DNA of 21,034 nucleotides, from assembly GCA_002069025.1 (NCBI GenBank), contig MWBK01000259.1:1-21034 (forward strand), written 5' to 3'. Position 1 is the stretch's first letter. The number at the start of each line of letters is the position of its first letter. The position numbers and the translations under genes were made by a program. Positions 7,787-15,750 of this stretch are shown here, in pieces. Source of the stretch: Bacteroidetes bacterium ADurb.Bin302 (GTDB taxonomy: Bacteria > Bacteroidota > Bacteroidia > Bacteroidales > Paludibacteraceae). The notes below the pieces were generated by a model. It was not told where the DNA came from and ran no database searches. It saw nothing but the letters and a program-made list of their open reading frames with translations.

Positions 7787-8470
7787 ATGGATGCCAGTAA
7801 TATTATTCGGTTTTTAAACGAGCTAAGAGCAAATAATAACAAAAATTGGTTCGATGCTAATCGTAAATGGTACGAAGATGTAAAATCGGATTTCTTTGAA
7901 TTTTCTAAAAAATTAATTATCGGAGTATCAAAATTTGATTCTCGTATAAATAATCCGGATATAAAGGATTGCACTTATCGTATTAATCGAGATATTAGAT
8001 TTAGCAACGACAAAAGTCCATATAAAACTCATTTCGGCACTTTTATATGCCCACAAGGGAAAAAATCAGGATTCGGAGGATATTATTTTCATATTGAACC
8101 GCAAGGTGGTGATTATTTAGGAAATCACCTTATGGCTGTTGGTGCATATTGCCCCGAGAAAGATGAACTGGAAAGCATCCGCACTGAAATTTACGATAAT
8201 CCAGAAAAATTCATACATGCACTTAAGCAGGCAAAAGGATTTACATTTGATGAATCTGCAAAACTTAAAAAGAATCCTAAATCATATCCTGCAGATTTCA
8301 AATACATAGAATATTTAAAATACAAAAACTACTGCATCGAAAAAGTTTTATCGGAAAAGGATTTACAAGACCCTAATTTATTGGAGATACTACTTGATAA
8401 TTATAAATCGGCACACGCGTTCAATGAAATTATCAACAAATCTATAGAATATATTAAAGAAAATGCCTAA
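7787..8470 (+). CDS. DUF2461 domain protein (TIGR02453 type)
   Basis: A 227-residue cytoplasmic protein of unknown function. It has the DUF2461 landmarks: FLNELRANNNKNWFDANRKWY near the N-terminus (residues 8-28), TYRINRDIRFSNDKSPYKTHFG in the middle (about 64-85), and the GGYYFHIEP strand (about 97-105) followed by LGNHLMAVGAYCPEKDEL. Length matches the family (about 220 residues). There is no signal peptide or membrane segment. It is 13 bases downstream of the MFS gene, suggesting an operon, but I know of no established link between the two families. Its stop lies 8 bases from the stop of the convergent gene, leaving no room for a terminator. Confidence 0.88.
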   Translation: MDASNIIRFLNELRANNNKNWFDANRKWYEDVKSDFFEFSKKLIIGVSKFDSRINNPDIKDCTYRINRDIRFSNDKSPYKTHFGTFICPQGKKSGFGGYYFHIEPQGGDYLGNHLMAVGAYCPEKDELESIRTEIYDNPEKFIHALKQAKGFTFDESAKLKKNPKSYPADFKYIEYLKYKNYCIEKVLSEKDLQDPNLLEILLDNYKSAHAFNEIINKSIEYIKENA

Positions 8471-8478
8471 ATGGCTTA

Positions 8479-8940
8479 TTACAAATCACTCCACATAGGA
8501 ATCTCTTTTATAAAATCATACGACATATTGTCGTAATCCATCTTACAGCAATAGGTTTGAGATTGATTTGTAACTACGATATAAGGAACGTGGAATTGAC
8601 TATTATAACGCATCACTTGTTCGAATACAGACTTGTCTATTATTACGGAAGGAGCTTTATACTCGACTAACATTATCGGCGTCATTTGTTTGTAAACTAA
8701 TGTATCACAACGCTGCTTTAAACCATTGATTTCTACAATACATTCGTTATTGATGCAGACAGCCGGATAGTTCAGACTGTCAATAAGATATGCACAAAAA
8801 CCTTGCCTCACCTTTTCTTCAGGCGTAGCAGCTACCCATTTCATTCTGCATGCATCAAAAATATAGGGTTTTCCTTTAATATTTTTTACTCTGAGTTCCA
8901 AAAATTGATTATCTTCGCTGAAGTTTAAAACTACATACAA
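8479..8940 (-). CDS. Solitary type I restriction R-subunit N-terminal-like domain protein (HSDR_N family)
   Basis: A protein of about 153 residues with a PD-(D/E)xK nuclease-like fold of the HSDR_N type. Visible blocks are KGKPYIFDACRMKWVAATPEEKVRQ (residues about 22-46), LIDSLNYP, the strand RCDTLVYK (D at about 79) and MLVEYKAP (E-x-K, about 90-97). The D...ExK arrangement is that of the nuclease active site. Bacteroidetes carry stand-alone proteins like this, of unknown role; no hsdM or hsdS is present, so this is not a restriction system. No ATG precedes residue 33, and the conserved N-terminal strand (VVLNF) argues for a start at TTG 8940. That TTG, however, is also the end of a TATCTTTG -7-like box. 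TTG at 8901 is an alternative. The start is unsettled. Confidence 0.78.
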   Translation of the reverse strand: MYVVLNFSEDNQFLELRVKNIKGKPYIFDACRMKWVAATPEEKVRQGFCAYLIDSLNYPAVCINNECIVEINGLKQRCDTLVYKQMTPIMLVEYKAPSVIIDKSVFEQVMRYNSQFHVPYIVVTNQSQTYCCKMDYDNMSYDFIKEIPMWSDL

Positions 8941-8945
8941 AGATA
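8938..8945 (-). promoter_or_regulatory. -7-like box overlapping the TTG start of the HSDR_N-like gene
   Basis: TATCTTTG on the minus strand is a perfect TAnnTTTG match, but its last three bases are the only plausible N-terminal start codon of the gene. Either the true start is further in (8901), or the box is fortuitous and the promoter lies inside holA. Confidence 0.35.
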
Positions 8946-8951
8946 AGAACT

Positions 8952-9959
8952 TTGGCTAAACAAGAAGTTACATACCAAGATATTTTACAGCAATTACAAC
9001 TGCGGCAATTTTCTCCTATATACGTACTTATGGGAGAGGAGCCCTATTACTTAGATAAATTAACTGATTACTTTGAGAGCAATGTTTTGAGTGAAGACGA
9101 AAGGTTAATGAATCAGGTTGTATATTACGGCAAGGATTCACAAGTTGAAACAATTATCAACGAAGCTATGCAGTTTCCGCTCATGTCGCCTTATCGCCTT
9201 GTCATTTTAAAAGAAGCTCAAACACTTGACAATAAGAATAAATTAGACCTGCTTGAACATTATTTGAAACAACCTGCCCCATCTACCATACTTATAATTA
9301 CATACAAATACGGAACAATTGACAGACGAAAAAAATGGATTCAACAAGCCGAGAAATTCGGAGTCGTTTTGGACTCAAAAAAATTACGAGATTACCAAGT
9401 TACTACTTTTATTGAATCGCTGGCAAGAAGTGTAAAATTAAGTATTGATGAAGAAGCAGTTGCAATGTTAATCGAATTTATTGGTACTGATTTAACACAA
9501 TTGGAAAGTGTAATAAACAAATTCAATATTTTACTTACAACTAATCGCCGTATTACTACCGAGATAATAGAGAAAACTATAGGAATAAGCAAAGACTATA
9601 CAGCCTTTGAACTGATAAATGCACTGATCACCAAAGACGTAGTACGTTCAAATCGTATTATTATGCATACTACATCTGCAATACAGCAAATTATATCGGT
9701 TTTATTCAATTATTTTTCAGGCTTAATGATATATCATTATTTGCAAAACAAAAGCAAAGATAATGTAGTAGCGCAATTACGTATTAATCCTTATTTTGTC
9801 AAAGATTATGAACTCGGCGCGCGTAACTTTAGTAAGATGAAAACCTTTAATACTATAGGATATTTACGCGAATATGATGCCAAATCGAAAGGAGTTAATA
9901 ATATATCAGCCAATGATTTGGACTTGCTTAAAGAATTGATATATAAAATATTGCATTAG
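8952..9959 (+). CDS. holA: DNA polymerase III subunit delta
   Basis: The delta subunit opens the beta clamp and is part of the clamp-loader complex with gamma/tau and delta'. The 335-residue length fits. The N-terminal MAKQEVTYQDILQQL, then PIYVLMGEEPYYLDKL (about residues 22-37), are characteristic of Bacteroidetes HolA. The middle contains the degenerate AAA+ region (MSPYRLVILKEAQ, about 78-90) and the C-terminal helical collar domain. The start is TTG at 8952: it yields the expected MAK N-terminus, and there is no in-frame ATG between it and the upstream stop TGA at 8919. The divergent gene begins only 11 bases away, so a promoter for holA would have to lie within that neighbour. No Shine-Dalgarno sequence is visible. 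Confidence 0.92.
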   Translation: MAKQEVTYQDILQQLQLRQFSPIYVLMGEEPYYLDKLTDYFESNVLSEDERLMNQVVYYGKDSQVETIINEAMQFPLMSPYRLVILKEAQTLDNKNKLDLLEHYLKQPAPSTILIITYKYGTIDRRKKWIQQAEKFGVVLDSKKLRDYQVTTFIESLARSVKLSIDEEAVAMLIEFIGTDLTQLESVINKFNILLTTNRRITTEIIEKTIGISKDYTAFELINALITKDVVRSNRIIMHTTSAIQQIISVLFNYFSGLMIYHYLQNKSKDNVVAQLRINPYFVKDYELGARNFSKMKTFNTIGYLREYDAKSKGVNNISANDLDLLKELIYKILH

Positions 9960-10033
9960 AATTAGAATTTGTATTTCGAATTACGAGCATCCAAGAATTT
10001 ATTTATAGTTTATTTTAATACAAGGATATTATT

Positions 10034-11407
10034 ATGGACATCAACTCATATTCATCGTATTTTTTTGTCGGAATTGCAGGCACGGGAATGAGTGCTATTG
10101 CACAATATCTAAATGGTATCGGAAAACAAGTATCCGGCTCTGACAGACTATTCTCTACTACAGAAAAAATGTTATCTCAAACACAATTTGAAGCACAAGG
10201 TATCAGTTGTTATTTTCAAGATGGTAGTGGAATAAGCAATCAAACAGATGTCGTGATTGTATCAACAGCTATTGAAGAATCAAACATTGAATATCAGAAA
10301 GCCTTAAAACTTAACATTCCTATTGTAAAACGTTCAGAACTACTGGCTGCCATATCTGATAGTATCAAAACAATCGCAGTTGGCGGTACTTCTGGTAAGT
10401 CGACAACCACAGCTATGATATTTCATATTTTAGAAAAATGCGGAAAATCGCCTTCACTAATTACCGGTGCAGGTTTATCCGACTTACAAGACAAAGGTCT
10501 ACCCGGAAATGCATGGAATGGTAAGGGCGAATGGTTGGTTATAGAATCTGACGAATCTGACGGGTCTATTGTAAATTATCATCCGGAAATCGCATTGCTC
10601 CTTAATATTGATCGCGACCATAAAGAGTTCGAAGAACTAATCGATCTGTTTTCGATATTTAAATCGCATACAAAATCTACTTTCATCGTAAACCAAGATT
10701 TTGAACTAACTCGAAAATTATCTCAAGACATCAAAAATGACTTCGGTACACAAAACAATGCAGGCATCACCGGTAGTAATTTTGAGCAAAAAGGATTTAG
10801 CATCAATTTTCAGATCGATGGAAAGAACTGCGTCGTACCATTAATAGGTCGTCATAATATGGAAAACGCCTTAGCGGCAATAGCAGCTGCAAAAGCAGTT
10901 GGGATTAGTTTGAATGATGCCATAAATGCCTTAGCAGACTTCAAAGGCATTTATAGACGTGCTCAATTAGTAGGTTCACGAAAAGATACAAATCAGTATG
11001 TAATAGACGATTTTGCGCATAATCCTGCTGAAGTTGCGTCTGCCATTAGGGCTTGCCAAACTATAGCACCAAAAGTAATTGCTTATTTTCAGCCACATGG
11101 TTTTGGACCACTTAGTTTTATGCACAAGGAGCTTGGTGAGATGGTTGCAAAAACCTTACGCAACGAAGATATATTTTTAATTGGTGATGTTTACTATGCA
11201 GGTGGTACTGTCGATAAAAACATATCTCCTGTTATTGTAAGTGATGCAATTAACGAAACCGGGAAAAACGCAAAATTTGTTGGAAACAAACAGCAAGCAC
11301 TTAAAGCTATATTAGAAGAATTAAATAACAACACGGTTATTTTAACCATGGGCGCAAGAGACCCTAAATTAGATGTGTTTGCCAAAGAAATTTTTGAGGC
11401 ATTATAA
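10034..11407 (+). CDS. MurC/Mpl-like Mur ligase family protein
   Basis: An ATP-dependent amide ligase of the Mur family, probably acting on a UDP-MurNAc or muropeptide-type substrate in the cytoplasm. The 457 residues have the three Mur domains: an N-terminal MurC/Mpl-type Rossmann opening (FVGIAGTGMSAIA, 11-23, and VSGSD, 33-37); the ATPase with P-loop GGTSGKSTTT (117-126), ESDESDGS (171-178), NIDRDHKEF (191-199) and RHNMENALAA (273-282); and a C-terminal domain with FKGIYRR (303-309) and DDFAHNPAEV (325-334). Textbook MurC has GTHGKTTT and DDYGHHP, so this is a divergent relative, often labelled UDP-N-acetylmuramate-alanine ligase in Bacteroidetes. The gene is outside any dcw cluster, which argues against it being the main MurC. 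An AAGGA at 10022-10026, 7 bases before the ATG, is one of the few Shine-Dalgarno-like sites here. Confidence 0.85.
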   Translation: MDINSYSSYFFVGIAGTGMSAIAQYLNGIGKQVSGSDRLFSTTEKMLSQTQFEAQGISCYFQDGSGISNQTDVVIVSTAIEESNIEYQKALKLNIPIVKRSELLAAISDSIKTIAVGGTSGKSTTTAMIFHILEKCGKSPSLITGAGLSDLQDKGLPGNAWNGKGEWLVIESDESDGSIVNYHPEIALLLNIDRDHKEFEELIDLFSIFKSHTKSTFIVNQDFELTRKLSQDIKNDFGTQNNAGITGSNFEQKGFSINFQIDGKNCVVPLIGRHNMENALAAIAAAKAVGISLNDAINALADFKGIYRRAQLVGSRKDTNQYVIDDFAHNPAEVASAIRACQTIAPKVIAYFQPHGFGPLSFMHKELGEMVAKTLRNEDIFLIGDVYYAGGTVDKNISPVIVSDAINETGKNAKFVGNKQQALKAILEELNNNTVILTMGARDPKLDVFAKEIFEAL

Positions 11408-11426
11408 CAAGAATCGAATTATACAA

Positions 11427-11455
11427 AAATAGCCGACCTTATGGGCCGGCTATTT
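11427..11455. terminator. Terminator between the Mur ligase gene and metF
   Basis: Inverted repeat AAATAGCCGACC (11427-11438) / GGCCGGCTATTT (11444-11455) with one internal mismatch and a 5-base loop, followed by GTTTTTATTT on the plus strand. An A-run (11425-11430) before it gives a U-tail on the minus strand, so it can serve both convergent genes. Confidence 0.82.
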
Positions 11456-11473
11456 GTTTTTATTTATTGTAGA

Positions 11474-12427
11474 TTAAAATACAGCCTTACATATTTTCTT
11501 TAGGTTGTCTGATTCTCCCAAAGAATAGAAATGTAAACTCGGTACGCCAAATGCCAACAAATCCTTTGCTTGAGCTATTGACCATTCTACGCCTAACTCT
11601 CGAACCTGTTCTTTAGTTTTACACTTCTGTATTTCTTTTACTAAATCCTCAGGCAAATCGATGTTAAAGATTTGAGGTAGCAAACTAATATCATTAAGGG
11701 CTGCAATTGGTTTAATTCCCGGAACTATAGGAATATTAATACCGGATGCCCTACATGATTTCACAAAGTCCTTATATTTTTGATTATCAAAAAACATCTG
11801 TGTTACTGCATAGCCGGCTCCCAAATTTACCTTTTCTTTAAGATATTGAATATCTGTTGTCAAGTTTGGAGCTTCAATATGTTTTTCGGGATAGCACGCA
11901 ACTCCCATAGAAAATTGTGTGGCCTTTGGATTTTTCAAAGAATCATCCAAGTACTTAGCACTATTCATCATATTGACTTGCTGCATCAAAGATGTAGTAT
12001 GATCATGTCCATCTTCTTTTGGGATAAATATCCTTGAACCTTTTTGAGGATCTCCTCTCAAAACAAATATATTATTGATATCCAAGAAATTAAGATCAAT
12101 CAATAGATTCTCTATTTCTTCTCTATTTAGTCCGCTACAAATAATATGAGGTACAACTTCAATATTGTATTTATACTTAATAGCAGCTGCAGTAGCTACC
12201 GAACCCGGGCGTTTACGCACTACCATTTTGGAGATACTTCCATCAGGCATATTTTTATATACTATATCGGCAGCATGGCTTGTAATATTTATGTATGAGG
12301 GATTAAATTCCAACAAATTATCAATAGTATCATAAATAGCATCAATGCCACGACCTTTTAATGGAGGTAATAATTCGAAAGTAAATAACGGGTGATCTGA
12401 ATTATTAAGTTTTTCTGCAATATTCAT
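11474..12427 (-). CDS. metF: 5,10-methylenetetrahydrofolate reductase
   Basis: MetF reduces 5,10-methylene-THF to 5-methyl-THF with FAD and NAD(P)H, feeding methionine synthase. The 317-residue TIM barrel shows the catalytic FELLPP (E18, equivalent to E. coli E28), NITSHA (47-52), VLRGDP (122-127, folate-binding Asp126), GVACYPEKH (175-183), TQMFFD (209-214) and PGIKPI (236-241). It lies 51 bases downstream of metH on the same strand, so the two probably form a metHF unit in which MetF makes MetH's methyl donor. A TATCTTTG box in the gap suggests that metF also has its own promoter. Start ATG 12427 gives the normal N-terminus. Confidence 0.97.
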   Translation of the reverse strand: MNIAEKLNNSDHPLFTFELLPPLKGRGIDAIYDTIDNLLEFNPSYINITSHAADIVYKNMPDGSISKMVVRKRPGSVATAAAIKYKYNIEVVPHIICSGLNREEIENLLIDLNFLDINNIFVLRGDPQKGSRIFIPKEDGHDHTTSLMQQVNMMNSAKYLDDSLKNPKATQFSMGVACYPEKHIEAPNLTTDIQYLKEKVNLGAGYAVTQMFFDNQKYKDFVKSCRASGINIPIVPGIKPIAALNDISLLPQIFNIDLPEDLVKEIQKCKTKEQVRELGVEWSIAQAKDLLAFGVPSLHFYSLGESDNLKKICKAVF

Positions 12428-12463
12428 TATCGTCCTATATATAAGTTATTCAAAAACAATCAC

Positions 12464-12471
12464 AAAGATAT
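12464..12471 (-). promoter_or_regulatory. Possible internal -7 element upstream of metF
   Basis: On the minus strand this reads TATCTTTG, a full TAnnTTTG match, 36 bases before the metF ATG and 8 bases after the metH stop. The -33 position would fall in the 3' end of metH and has no clear TTTG, so promoter activity is possible but unproven. Confidence 0.45.
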
Positions 12472-12478
12472 ACAAATT

Positions 12479-15400
12479 TTAAAAATATTTGGCCTTATCG
12501 CAAGCAAAATAGAATCCGCATACAGACGAAACAGGTTGCATGGCATTTGTCTCTGTGAGTGTTACCCCTATCGAGTTAGTAACATCGAGCAATTCAAAAA
12601 ACTCACGTTTCATACTATGATCAGGCAACGACGGATAGCCTATTGCAGGTCGTATACCATTTTTAAAGCCCCACCACTCATCTTTCATCTTCGTATGCAA
12701 GAGTTCTGAAAAAGCTTCTACTAATCTATCTGCAAGTAATTGCAACATCATTGCTTTATAATCATCTCCACTCTTCTTTAGAGTTTCTAATAAATCAGTT
12801 ACATTTATAGTTGCTGCAAATAGTCCTACATAATCCAGATTCGGAGACAGAAAATCAGTCAAACAAACTTCATCCTTACGAACAAAATTAAACTTATATC
12901 CGTTAATTTCTATGCTTTCATTCTCTTTTTTCACCGGAGATATTGCAACAACAGCATTTGCTTTTATTGCGATTATATTTTCATTCAAAAAACATTTTGC
13001 CTCTTCTATCAACCTTTCTGCATGTTCGCCTTTTACCTTCCAAGCAGCACAAAAGGCTGTCCAATTAATATATGGGATTATTTCATCAATGGGATAATCT
13101 GTAAGCACATTTTTACCTACAAAAGTAGGAACATATACTTTTTCAGTCGTCCAATCGATATTAACGGCTTTTGAAACCGATTTTGTTTGCTTATTTTTAA
13201 TTTTATCCCGAAGTTCACTATATTTTGCTTTAATGCTTGCCTTGTAATTATCATCATTAAATAATTTAGATGCTATTGATACATTGGTCGATGCATCTTT
13301 AGAATGTACAACAGCTCCGTCATATAAAGGATCTACATAATATGCAGTATGCTCTTCTGATGTTGTTGCGCCCCCTATTATCAATGGAATATTTAATTTA
13401 TTGATTTGCATCTCTTTTGCAACTTCCTCCATTTCGTGAAGTGACGGTGTTATAAGACCACTTAAACAAACCATTGACGCATTATTTTCTATTGCTGACT
13501 TAATAATAAGTTCTTTAGGGACCATAACTCCCAAATCTATAATATCATATCCGTTACAAGAAAGCACCACACTTACAATATTTTTACCTATATCATGAAC
13601 ATCGCCTCTAACGGTAGCTATGACAATCTTCTTTCTAATAGTTTTTGCATCATCTTTCTCTATATGGGGCATAATATATGATACGGCTTTTTTCATTACT
13701 TGAGCACTCTTCACAACCTGCGGCAAGAACATTTTTCCCTCTCCAAAATATGTTCCTACTTTAGTAATACCCTTCATCAATATGCTTTCAATGACTTCTA
13801 AAGGCGGATATGTATTCAATGCTTCATTAATATCAGACTCCACATACTCTGTTGTTCCGTTAATCAATGCATATTCCAAACGTTCTTCAACACTTAAAAT
13901 ACGCCATGCATCAGTCATTTCTTCCTTTTTTGTGTTATCGTTTTGGAACGATGATGCATAAGTTATTAGTTCGTCTGTTGCGTTAGGATGAGTGTTCATC
14001 ACAACTGCTTCAACTTTATCTAGTAATTCTTTAGGAATATTATCATAAACTTCCAGCATCTCCGGATTGACTATGGCCATATCCATGCCTGCATTAATAG
14101 CGTGATACAAGAAAACAGAATGCATAGCTTCACGTACCTTATTATTGCCTCTAAATGAGAACGATAAGTTACTGATGCCACCGCTTACCTTAGCGTATGG
14201 TAAATTTTTCTTGATATATTCGACTGTGCGTATAAAGTCAACTGCATAGGCATCATGTTCAGGCAAACCTGTAGCAATTGAAAGCACATTAGGATCAAAA
14301 ATAATATCTTCAGGCTTAAAACCTGCTTTTTGTACCAATAAATCATAAGCCCTTTTACATACTGATATTCTACGTTCGTAAGTTGATGCCTGACCTTCTT
14401 CATCAAATGCCATGACAACTACTGCTGCACCACTATTTTTAATATGAGTGGCATGCGACAAGAATACTTCCTCGCCTTCTTTCAGCGAAATAGAGTTAAT
14501 GATAGACTTTCCTTGTACGTGTTTTAAACCCTCTTCAAGCACTTCCCATTTAGATGAATCTATCATTATAGGAACCTTAGCTATATAAGGATCTGCCCCT
14601 AATAGATGCAAAAATTTTGCCATACAAGTTTTAGCATCTAACATAGAATCATCCATACAAACGTCAATAATACTGGCTCCGCCATCAACTTGCTTACGTG
14701 CAACTAATAATGCTTCTTCGTATTTATTTTCGGCTATTAATCGTGCAAACTTTTTAGACCCTGCAACATTTGTACGTTCACCAATATTTGTAAAATGCTC
14801 AATCGTCAATGGTTCTAAACCACTCAATCTCGTTAATCTAGCTTGATTTTGCGGAATTCTTGGAGCATTATTATGTGCCATATCAGCTATCAAGCGAATA
14901 TGTTCGGGAGTAGTACCACAACAACCTCCAACTATATTCAGAATGTTTGATTCAAAATATGGACGAATCTGCTCTATCATTATCTCGGCAGTTTGTTCGT
15001 ATTGACCTAATTCATTTGGTAAACCGGCATTTGGATAGGCACTAATATAGGTATCAGTTAATTCGGATAAATTTTTAAGATATGTGAACATATCATTTGC
15101 TCCAAATGAACAATTAAGACCTATTGATAATGGATTAAATGGAGTAACTGCTACAACAAAAGCCTCTAAAGTTTGACCACTTAATAGTCTGCCATTCTTA
15201 TCTATTGTAGCAGATATCATAAGAGGCATTTCTTTGTCTACTCTATGCGCAGCACATAAAGCAGCCTTAAGATTCAGTGTATCAAAACAAGTTTCAAACA
15301 AGAAAGCATCAACACCTGCATCTTTTAAAGCTTGCATTTGTATTTCGTATGATGCAGACATCTCATCGAAAGTTATATCATCAGACATTGTAAGTGTTTT

Positions 15401-15682
15401 GTTTGTAGGGCCAATAGAACCTGCAACATAAATATTACGTTTGTCACATTTTCTAGCCTCATCAATCGCAAGACTTGCGTATCTAAGATTAACATTTCTA
15501 ATATCTGACCCCTCGTTTGCCGTAAATGTATTGGTTGAGATAATATCGGCACCTGCTTCTATGTACATACGATGTATCTTACTGACAGTTGCATCACTAT
15601 TATCACCTAATTTTTGAAGCATCGTTCCCATTGCTCCATCTAACACCAATATGTTTGCTTTTAGTGAATCTTTTAACTTCAT
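12479..15682 (-). CDS. metH: Cobalamin-dependent methionine synthase
   Basis: MetH transfers a methyl group from 5-methyl-THF to homocysteine via methylcobalamin. All four modules are present in order. The homocysteine domain (1-270) has zinc ligands C191 (GLNC) and C254/C255 (GGCCGTTPEH). The pterin domain (about 290-560) has NIGERTNVAGS and PIMIDSSKW. The B12 domain (about 595-825) has GDVHDIGKN with cobalt-ligating H696. The AdoMet reactivation domain (about 860-1067) has RPAIGYPSLPDH and SSVCGFYFA. At 1067 residues it is about 160 shorter than the E. coli enzyme as I recall it. A loop of roughly 27 residues after GAMGTMLQ is missing, loops in the reactivation domain are shortened, and the protein stops at KAKYF without the usual tail. 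All catalytic residues are kept, so it should be functional. metF follows after 51 bases. No cobalamin riboswitch is visible in the short leader. Confidence 0.97.
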   Translation of the reverse strand: MKLKDSLKANILVLDGAMGTMLQKLGDNSDATVSKIHRMYIEAGADIISTNTFTANEGSDIRNVNLRYASLAIDEARKCDKRNIYVAGSIGPTNKTLTMSDDITFDEMSASYEIQMQALKDAGVDAFLFETCFDTLNLKAALCAAHRVDKEMPLMISATIDKNGRLLSGQTLEAFVVAVTPFNPLSIGLNCSFGANDMFTYLKNLSELTDTYISAYPNAGLPNELGQYEQTAEIMIEQIRPYFESNILNIVGGCCGTTPEHIRLIADMAHNNAPRIPQNQARLTRLSGLEPLTIEHFTNIGERTNVAGSKKFARLIAENKYEEALLVARKQVDGGASIIDVCMDDSMLDAKTCMAKFLHLLGADPYIAKVPIMIDSSKWEVLEEGLKHVQGKSIINSISLKEGEEVFLSHATHIKNSGAAVVVMAFDEEGQASTYERRISVCKRAYDLLVQKAGFKPEDIIFDPNVLSIATGLPEHDAYAVDFIRTVEYIKKNLPYAKVSGGISNLSFSFRGNNKVREAMHSVFLYHAINAGMDMAIVNPEMLEVYDNIPKELLDKVEAVVMNTHPNATDELITYASSFQNDNTKKEEMTDAWRILSVEERLEYALINGTTEYVESDINEALNTYPPLEVIESILMKGITKVGTYFGEGKMFLPQVVKSAQVMKKAVSYIMPHIEKDDAKTIRKKIVIATVRGDVHDIGKNIVSVVLSCNGYDIIDLGVMVPKELIIKSAIENNASMVCLSGLITPSLHEMEEVAKEMQINKLNIPLIIGGATTSEEHTAYYVDPLYDGAVVHSKDASTNVSIASKLFNDDNYKASIKAKYSELRDKIKNKQTKSVSKAVNIDWTTEKVYVPTFVGKNVLTDYPIDEIIPYINWTAFCAAWKVKGEHAERLIEEAKCFLNENIIAIKANAVVAISPVKKENESIEINGYKFNFVRKDEVCLTDFLSPNLDYVGLFAATINVTDLLETLKKSGDDYKAMMLQLLADRLVEAFSELLHTKMKDEWWGFKNGIRPAIGYPSLPDHSMKREFFELLDVTNSIGVTLTETNAMQPVSSVCGFYFACDKAKYF

Positions 15683-15703
15683 GTTGATTTATATTATAAA
15701 AAA

Positions 15704-15730
15704 TAGGGCCGCAAGTAAGATGCGACCCTA
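15704..15730 (-). terminator. Intrinsic terminator of the FISUMP lipoprotein gene, immediately upstream of metH
   Basis: On the minus strand TAGGGTCGCA (15730-15721) pairs with TGCGGCCCTA (15713-15704), with one U-G pair, a 7-base loop and a T-rich tail TTTTTTATAAT. It ends 21 bases before the metH ATG, so it could also act as a leader attenuator for metH. Confidence 0.82.
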
Positions 15731-15750
15731 CATATTGAGATCAGTGAAAC

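Noticed and set aside
8479..8940. A restriction-modification system
   Set aside because: Only an HSDR_N-like domain is present; there is no helicase part, methylase or specificity subunit nearby.
15683..15703. A cobalamin or SAM riboswitch upstream of metH
   Set aside because: The leader from the terminator to the ATG is only about 20 bases, far too short for either riboswitch.
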